This document shows, piece after piece, positions 4,942 through 8,641 of a stretch of 8,641 bases of DNA (positions are counted from its first letter, which is position 1; each line of letters begins with the position of its first letter). The notes beneath the pieces were generated by a model. The model was not told where the DNA came from. It made no database searches and worked only from the letters and a program-made list of their open reading frames with translations. This DNA comes from DATDYW01 sp036516995 (lineage in GTDB: Bacteria; Patescibacteriota; Minisyncoccia; Phycocordibacterales; JAACPR01): NCBI GenBank assembly GCA_036516995.1, contig DATDYW010000063.1:1-8641 (forward strand), in the 5' to 3' direction. Position numbers and translations under genes: made by a program.

Positions 4942-6918
4942 CTACAGAATCGAGTCCGAGTCCACCTCCACCAGGTGCTCCGGCGAGAGCGCCCGGAGCT
5001 TTGCCACCAGCGCCGGATCGGGCCAATTTTCTCGCGGCAGGGTGAGCATCACGTGGGCGGGGACGAGTCCTCTGCCGAGCGCCTCGCGGCCGAGGTAGAC
5101 GTTCGCCTCGTGCGGGGCGAGCGCCGCAGCGGCGACGTTAGCCTTCTTGAGAGCTTCGGCCTTCGTGCGTCCGGCAACGGAAATGCGGACGAGGATGCCG
5201 AACGGCGGGAAGCGCGACTCTTTTCTCTCGGCGAGCTCCTCGCGGTAGAAGTCGGCGAGGTTGCCCTGGGCGGCGTGGCGGAAGAGGGAGAGGTCGGCGA
5301 GGCGCGTCTGAATGACCACGCGGCGGCGGGCGTGCTGGCGGAGGTGGAGCAGCACGGCGAGGATGCGCTCGCGCATTCGGTACTCCGGCACCGCGAAGAG
5401 CGCGTCGCAGGAGACGACGCCGAGGCAGTCGTACTCCTCGCGCACGAGGTTCGCCGCCATCTCCGTGCCTACAAGAATTGCGCCGGGAGAGGCGAGCCAA
5501 GTCTCCACAGTTTTCCTCGCCGCGGCCGGCGTCTTCTGGTGCTCGGCGTCGACGATGGCAACCTGCGCGCCCGGGAACTTTGCCCGAATTTCTGCCGCCG
5601 CAGACTCGGTGCCGATGCCGAGCGGAATCAGCCTCCAGCCGCTGCAGGTTTTGCAGGCGTCCTCGGCCGGCTTGGTTGCGCCGCAGGTGTGGCAGCGAAG
5701 CTCGCGGCCTTTCCCGCCGATCCGCTCGCCACCGAAGAGCGCCAGCGGCCGCTCGCAGGTCTCGCAGGAGACGGCCGTACCGCAGTCCTGGCAGGTGAGA
5801 ATCGGCGCCAGGCCCTTGCGGGCGACGAACAGGAAGGTGCGCCCGTTCTCTTCGCGGCAGCGCACGATTGCCGCGGCGAGCTCGTCGGAGATGGCGGAGA
5901 ACGGCCGCTTCGCCACCGGCGAAGCGGCAGCCGCTCTCCTTTCTTTCGCCGCAGCCACCGCGCCTCCGGCTGCGGCTGCGGCGGTAGCCTTCTTCGAGAG
6001 CGGGACGATTGAAATTTCTGCGTCGGAGACGGCGCGCAGGCGGAGCGCGCGGTGCTCCATCAGGTCGCCGCTCCTCCAGCGGGCCACCGTGTCGGCGCGC
6101 AGCAGGAGGTCGCCGAAGAAGATCGGCGCGCCGAGCTGCTCGGCGTAGCGCTCAATGAGGAAGCGGGCGTCGATCGCCGGACGTCGGCGGGCGCGGTAGC
6201 TGGGAGAGGACTCGCGCTCGACCACAATCGCGCCCCAGTCGCCGCGGGGCACGGCCATTGAGGAGGGCGTAGCCACGACCACCACCGGCCGCTCGGCGGC
6301 GACAATTTCCGCCCAGCGCTTCGCGAACTCCTTCGCGGAGAGCTCGCCGGTCAGCGAGAAGCAGGAGCTGCCGATGCCCTTGCTGAGGCGTGCCTCGGCG
6401 ACGCGCACGTCCTCGGCGGTTGGCGCGAGGAACAGGATTGAGCGGCGGCGGGCGAGCTCGGAGCGCACCACCGAGCGGTACTCGGCGAAGCGGTCCTCGT
6501 CGCGGTCCATCACCGCGTACTTGGCGACAATCTTGTTGCCGCGCGACCCGCCCGAGGCAGCGGCCGCCGCCGGGAGCTTCTCGGCTACGGCGGCGACCGC
6601 GGCGGGCAGGTAGCTGGCGAGGACCGCGCCGAGCGAGGTGGCGAAGTACGCCGCCGCCTCTCTGGCGGCGGCGACGAACTCTGGCCGGAACGGGCTACTG
6701 GCCGAAACCTTTCCGATTTTTTTGAGCGAGAACCTCGCGCCGCGAATCTCGGCGCGCGACTCCTCGGCGGGGCGGACGCCCACGACAATCGCCCAGACCT
6801 TCCGCCGCCTGACGTCGACGCGAACCATCGCGCCGAGAGCCACGGGCGCGGCGGAGAAGTAGGAGAGCGTTTCCGCCCTCCCGCCCCTCACGAGCGGTAC
6901 GACCTCGACGATGTGCAC
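4942..6918 (-). CDS. priA: PriA-like primosomal protein N' lacking recognisable ATPase motifs
   Basis: About 658 aa against 732 in E. coli. Residue numbers here count from TTG 6948. The N-terminal DNA-binding domain begins VHIVEVVPLVRGGRAETLSYFSA. All eight zinc cysteines are kept as four CxxC pairs (386/389, 395/398, 419/422, 432/435), as are LGIGTESAAAEI (443-454), ILVGTEMA (491-498) and the C-terminal RFPPFGILVRI region. The ATPase signatures are gone: no GxxxxGKT before SILFLAPT (170-177); Walker B DEEH reads EREs in IVVERESSPSY (241-251); the SATP region reads FFGDLLLRA; and motif VI QVxGRAGR is reduced to HLRQHARRR (535-543). An Ala-rich linker spans 321-343. It may work in restart or DNA binding without unwinding. 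I prefer GTG 6918 by family start (MHIVEVVPL); TTG 6948 would add ten residues. Confidence 0.88.
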   Translation of the reverse strand: MHIVEVVPLVRGGRAETLSYFSAAPVALGAMVRVDVRRRKVWAIVVGVRPAEESRAEIRGARFSLKKIGKVSASSPFRPEFVAAAREAAAYFATSLGAVLASYLPAAVAAVAEKLPAAAAASGGSRGNKIVAKYAVMDRDEDRFAEYRSVVRSELARRRSILFLAPTAEDVRVAEARLSKGIGSSCFSLTGELSAKEFAKRWAEIVAAERPVVVVATPSSMAVPRGDWGAIVVERESSPSYRARRRPAIDARFLIERYAEQLGAPIFFGDLLLRADTVARWRSGDLMEHRALRLRAVSDAEISIVPLSKKATAAAAAGGAVAAAKERRAAAASPVAKRPFSAISDELAAAIVRCREENGRTFLFVARKGLAPILTCQDCGTAVSCETCERPLALFGGERIGGKGRELRCHTCGATKPAEDACKTCSGWRLIPLGIGTESAAAEIRAKFPGAQVAIVDAEHQKTPAAARKTVETWLASPGAILVGTEMAANLVREEYDCLGVVSCDALFAVPEYRMRERILAVLLHLRQHARRRVVIQTRLADLSLFRHAAQGNLADFYREELAERKESRFPPFGILVRISVAGRTKAEALKKANVAAAALAPHEANVYLGREALGRGLVPAHVMLTLPRENWPDPALVAKLRALSPEHLVEVDSDSIL

Positions 6919-6969
6919 CCGGATACTCAACAGCAAAAATGTTTCCAAGTCGAGCCTAAGTCGCTCTTT

Positions 6970-7006
6970 AGGTTTTTTTTACCAAACCTTTAACCCTATT
7001 TTGGTA
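6970..7006. repeat. Overlapping inverted repeats in the priA-mreB divergent region
   Basis: TACCAAA (6980-6986) is inverted as TTTGGTA (7000-7006) with 13 bp between. AGGTTT (6970-6975) is inverted as AAACCT (6984-6989). They share the TTTTTTTTACCAAACC core in the AT-rich stretch between priA and mreB. The T-run is not preceded by a GC stem on plus, so it is not a terminator. An operator or promoter-proximal structure is possible. Confidence 0.35.
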
Positions 7007-7045
7007 GCGTCCCGCCCCGGGGGCCTGCCAAATTTTGCGACAGTT

Positions 7046-7066
7046 TTTCTTGTTCTCGGCAAGAAA
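7046..7066. repeat. 7-bp inverted repeat at the mreB -35 position
   Basis: TTTCTTG (7046-7052), 7-bp centre TTCTCGG, CAAGAAA (7060-7066). The repeat covers the place where a -35 hexamer would lie relative to the TATAGT at 7078, and no good -35 sequence is present there. It looks like a dimeric regulator site that could replace or block -35 recognition. Confidence 0.45.
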
Positions 7067-7077
7067 CGCTGTTCGTG

Positions 7078-7083
7078 TATAGT
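7078..7083 (+). promoter_or_regulatory. -10 element of mreB, leaderless spacing
   Basis: TATAGT (5 of 6 to TATAAT) ends nine bases before the mreB ATG at 7093. The predicted transcript starts at or within two or three bases of the ATG, and no Shine-Dalgarno intervenes. Confidence 0.55.
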
Positions 7084-7092
7084 GGCCCCGCA

Positions 7093-8106
7093 ATGCGGTT
7101 TTTCGCCTCCCGACTCGGCATCGACCTCGGCACGGCCAATACCCTTGTTTACGTGCCGGGGAAGGGGATCGTGCTCAACGAGCCCTCGGTGGTGGCCGTC
7201 TCCGAGCACGACCGGCGCATTCTCGCGGTTGGCGCCGAGGCCAAGGAAATGGTCGGCAAGACCCCCGAATCGATCGTCGCGTACCGCCCGATGGCGGACG
7301 GCGTGATTGCCGACTACCGCGTCACCGAGGCGATGCTCGCGTACTTCATCAGGAAGGCGCTCGGCCGCTGGACGTTCAGCAAGCCCGAGGTGCTGGTTTC
7401 TGTTCCCGCGGGCGTCACCTCCACCGAGCGTCGCGCCGTAATCGAGGCGGCAATCAAGGCGGGCGCCAAGGCGGCCTACGTTGTGAAGGAGCCGATCCTC
7501 GCCGCAATCGGCGCCGGCATTCCGATTCACGAGTCGAAGGGGCGAATGATCGTCGACATCGGCGGCGGCACCACCGACGTGGCGGTGATTTCGCTCGGCG
7601 GCATCGTCGCCTGCGCCTCGGTGAAGTGCGCCGGCAACCGGCTCGACGGCGCCATCGCCGAGTACGTCAAGAAGACGTTCAACCTCGGCATCGGCGAGAC
7701 CACCGCCGAGCGCATCAAGATTGAGGTCGGCTCGGCTGTTTTGGTGGAGGACGAGCTCGAGATGGCGGTGAAGGGCCGCGACTACCTCACCGGGCTCCCG
7801 CGCTCGGTGACCATCAAGACGAACGAGATTGTGAAAGCCGTTCAGCGCGAGCTCAAGGAGATGGTTGGCGCCATTAAAACTGTGCTGCAGGAGACGCCGC
7901 CCGAGCTCGCCTCCGACATCATCGACACGGGCATCGTGATGACGGGCGGGAGCTCGCAGCTGCGCAATATGCCGGAGCTGGTGTTTAGGCGAACCGGCGT
8001 CAAAGCAATTCTCGCGAAGGACGCGCTGCACTGCGTGGCGAACGGGACGGGCGTGGCGCTCGAGCACCTCGACACGTACAAGCGTTCTATACTTGCCAAG
8101 CGCTAA
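7093..8106 (+). CDS. mreB: Rod-shape determining actin homologue MreB
   Basis: A 337-aa bacterial actin that polymerises under the membrane and guides lateral cell-wall synthesis; the length is standard. The short N-terminal MRFFASRLG can form an amphipathic membrane anchor. Motifs are in order: phosphate 1 GIDLGTANT (9-17), phosphate 2 VDIGGGTTDVAV (154-165) and the adenosine motif GIVMTGGSSQLR (280-291). EPSVVAV, the SVPAGVTSTERRAV segment and VKEPILAAIGAGIPI are also typical. ATG 7093 is chosen over an in-frame GTG at 7075, since the latter would place the TATAGT box inside the gene. No mreC, mreD, rodA or pbp gene follows: a strong terminator begins 36 bp past the stop, so the gene appears monocistronic. 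Confidence 0.97.
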   Translation: MRFFASRLGIDLGTANTLVYVPGKGIVLNEPSVVAVSEHDRRILAVGAEAKEMVGKTPESIVAYRPMADGVIADYRVTEAMLAYFIRKALGRWTFSKPEVLVSVPAGVTSTERRAVIEAAIKAGAKAAYVVKEPILAAIGAGIPIHESKGRMIVDIGGGTTDVAVISLGGIVACASVKCAGNRLDGAIAEYVKKTFNLGIGETTAERIKIEVGSAVLVEDELEMAVKGRDYLTGLPRSVTIKTNEIVKAVQRELKEMVGAIKTVLQETPPELASDIIDTGIVMTGGSSQLRNMPELVFRRTGVKAILAKDALHCVANGTGVALEHLDTYKRSILAKR

Positions 8107-8142
8107 ATAGTAGGAGGCTCCGATCGGGGCTGCGGCGAACGA

Positions 8143-8184
8143 AAAACGCCTCGCTGGACAATGTGTCCCGCGTCGGCGTTTTCT
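8143..8184 (+). terminator. Intrinsic terminator of mreB
   Basis: A long interrupted hairpin: AAAACGCC (8143-8150) pairs with GGCGTTTT (8175-8182), CGC (8152-8154) with GCG (8170-8172), and GGACA (8156-8160) with TGTCC (8164-8168) around an ATG loop. The stem ends in TTTTCTCG. The A and T runs on both sides would let it act in both directions. Confidence 0.8.
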
Positions 8185-8229
8185 CGCCCGCCTCGCCGTC
8201 CGCTCGTCGCCTCCGTGGTGACTCGTTAG

Positions 8230-8257
8230 AAAAAGGAAAAGCCCCCGATGCGGGGCT
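8230..8257 (-). terminator. Intrinsic terminator of the 100-aa minus-strand gene
   Basis: On the minus strand AGCCCC (8257-8252), loop, GGGGCT (8245-8240), followed by TTTTCCTTTTT. It lies 18 bp past the TGA at 8276 and carries the same TTTTCCTTTT tail as the terminators at 2005 and 4389. Confidence 0.75.
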
Positions 8258-8275
8258 CCGGGGCTCGAATCTGGA

Positions 8276-8578
8276 TCAGGTCCCAACGGGCTCACGATCT
8301 GGGAGAACAATCAGCTCCCCCTTCTCGGCACAGCAGAGACGCAGCTTTCCGTTCCCAACGTTGCGCAGCGCAAAGAGGGGGAAGGTAGAGATATCGCCGC
8401 GACGGACGCCGTGGGCAACGCGCTCGATGGTGAAGTGCACCGAGCCGCCGAGGTCGGCGAGGGGGGCCGTCATGAGCTCACCGATGAGGCAACTACCTGG
8501 CTGCTCGACAGCATCCGCGAAGTTGAAGTGCTCGGCGCCGGGGAGCTGATGCCAGTAAGAGAATTGCGCGGTGTCCAT
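8276..8578 (-). CDS. Hypothetical protein, 100 aa
   Basis: I do not recognise a family. The protein begins MDTAQFSYWHQLPGAEHF; it has a mid-section of likely beta strands (GGSVHFTIERVAHGV, 44-58; TFPLFALRNV, 65-74) and ends with KLRLCCAEKGELIVLP (78-93), containing C82 and C83. It has no signal peptide or transmembrane helix and is probably a small cytosolic beta-rich protein. It is well framed by signals: TTGACA, 17 bp and TTGAAT upstream with eight bases to the ATG, and a terminator 18 bp after its TGA. It is a single-gene transcription unit, convergent with mreB. Codons have G/C-rich third positions like its neighbours. Confidence 0.7.
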   Translation of the reverse strand: MDTAQFSYWHQLPGAEHFNFADAVEQPGSCLIGELMTAPLADLGGSVHFTIERVAHGVRRGDISTFPLFALRNVGNGKLRLCCAEKGELIVLPDREPVGT

Positions 8579-8586
8579 ATACCATC

Positions 8587-8615
8587 ATTCAATAGCAGAA
8601 AAGAGGTAGTGTCAA
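8587..8615 (-). promoter_or_regulatory. Promoter of the 100-aa gene, leaderless spacing
   Basis: On the minus strand a perfect TTGACA (8615-8610) is followed by a 17-bp spacer and TTGAAT (8592-8587; 4 of 6 to TATAAT). Eight bases separate the -10 from ATG 8578, so the start point should fall at or just before the start codon. This is the closest match to the sigma-70 consensus in the window. Confidence 0.6.
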
Positions 8616-8627
8616 TTTAGCAAACAC

Positions 8628-8641
8628 GGAAAAGCGCGCCG
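8628..8641 (-). terminator. Possible terminator tail of a further minus-strand gene, cut by the window edge
   Basis: On the minus strand the edge reads CGGCGCGCTTTTCCGTG. A GC-rich end followed by CTTTTCC is how the other minus-strand terminators of this window finish. Only one arm of any hairpin would be inside the window, so this is a weak call. Confidence 0.25.

Noticed and set aside
4927..6012. Long open frame on the plus strand opposite priA (361 codons)
   Set aside because: Antisense to conserved PriA segments including all eight zinc cysteines; composition is that of a shadow frame.
6970..6980. T-run (eight T) between priA and mreB as a terminator tail
   Set aside because: No GC-rich stem precedes it on the plus strand, and no plus-strand gene ends there; on the minus strand it reads as A.
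7075..7092. In-frame GTG at 7075 as the mreB start
   Set aside because: It would put the TATAGT -10 inside the coding region and add six residues not seen in the family before MRFFASRLG.
8112..8117. AGGAGG Shine-Dalgarno-like sequence just past the mreB stop
   Set aside because: No start codon with a coding frame follows at usable distance; the mreB terminator hairpin begins 26 bp later.
6979..8310. 443-codon open frame on the minus strand opposite mreB
   Set aside because: MreB motifs are complete on the plus strand. The minus frame is His/Asp/Arg/Gly-rich and runs through the mreB terminator and promoter.
1..8641. CRISPR arrays, tRNA or rRNA genes, insertion sequences, attachment sites
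   Set aside because: No regularly spaced repeats, no tRNA cloverleaf or CCA-like ends, no rRNA-like stretch, and no transposase or integrase frame were found on either strand.

Overview
The window is compact, GC-rich bacterial DNA that most resembles a high-GC member of the Candidate Phyla Radiation (Patescibacteria, Parcubacteria-like). Three things suggest this: a PriA homologue that keeps its zinc sites but has lost its ATPase motifs, a short HPF-type ribosome factor, and several start codons that sit 6-9 nt after a -10-like hexamer with no Shine-Dalgarno, as expected of leaderless mRNAs. The lineage is an inference; no marker such as rRNA is present. TGA is used as a stop, consistent with the standard bacterial code.

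Layout, left to right. Positions 1-716 (+): the last codons of an unknown gene, then a transglutaminase-like protein. 745-981 (-): a small cysteine-rich protein with its own terminator, divergent from 1041-1508 (+), a YbhB/PEBP-family protein. A perfect 14-bp inverted repeat covers the PEBP stop codon. Next come a DUF167/YggU protein (1547-1771), a 65-aa orphan ending on a terminator (1808-2005), and a ribosome hibernation factor with an unusual basic tail (2130-2798), all on +. On the minus strand, def and fmt overlap by 17 nt and form a formyl-methionine module (4191 to 2808). A 43-aa basic protein (4255-4386, +) is divergent from def and convergent with a NUDIX hydrolase (4926-4420, -), which lies directly behind the degenerate priA (6918-4942, -). 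A 144-174 bp AT-rich divergent region with inverted repeats separates priA from mreB (7093-8106, +), which ends in a strong terminator and is monocistronic in this window. The right end holds a 100-aa orphan on the minus strand (8578-8276) with a near-consensus promoter and its own terminator.

Functionally these are mostly housekeeping genes: N-terminal formyl processing (fmt/def), ribosome hibernation (hpf), replication restart or a derived role (priA-like), nucleotide hygiene (NUDIX) and cell shape (mreB), interleaved with small uncharacterised proteins. I see no mobile element, CRISPR array, tRNA, rRNA or defence island. The most interesting signals are the PriA homologue without ATPase motifs, the shared promoter and terminator architecture (leaderless starts; hairpins followed by TTTTCCTTTT), and several small conserved-looking genes. 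No intergenic stretch exceeds 300 bases.
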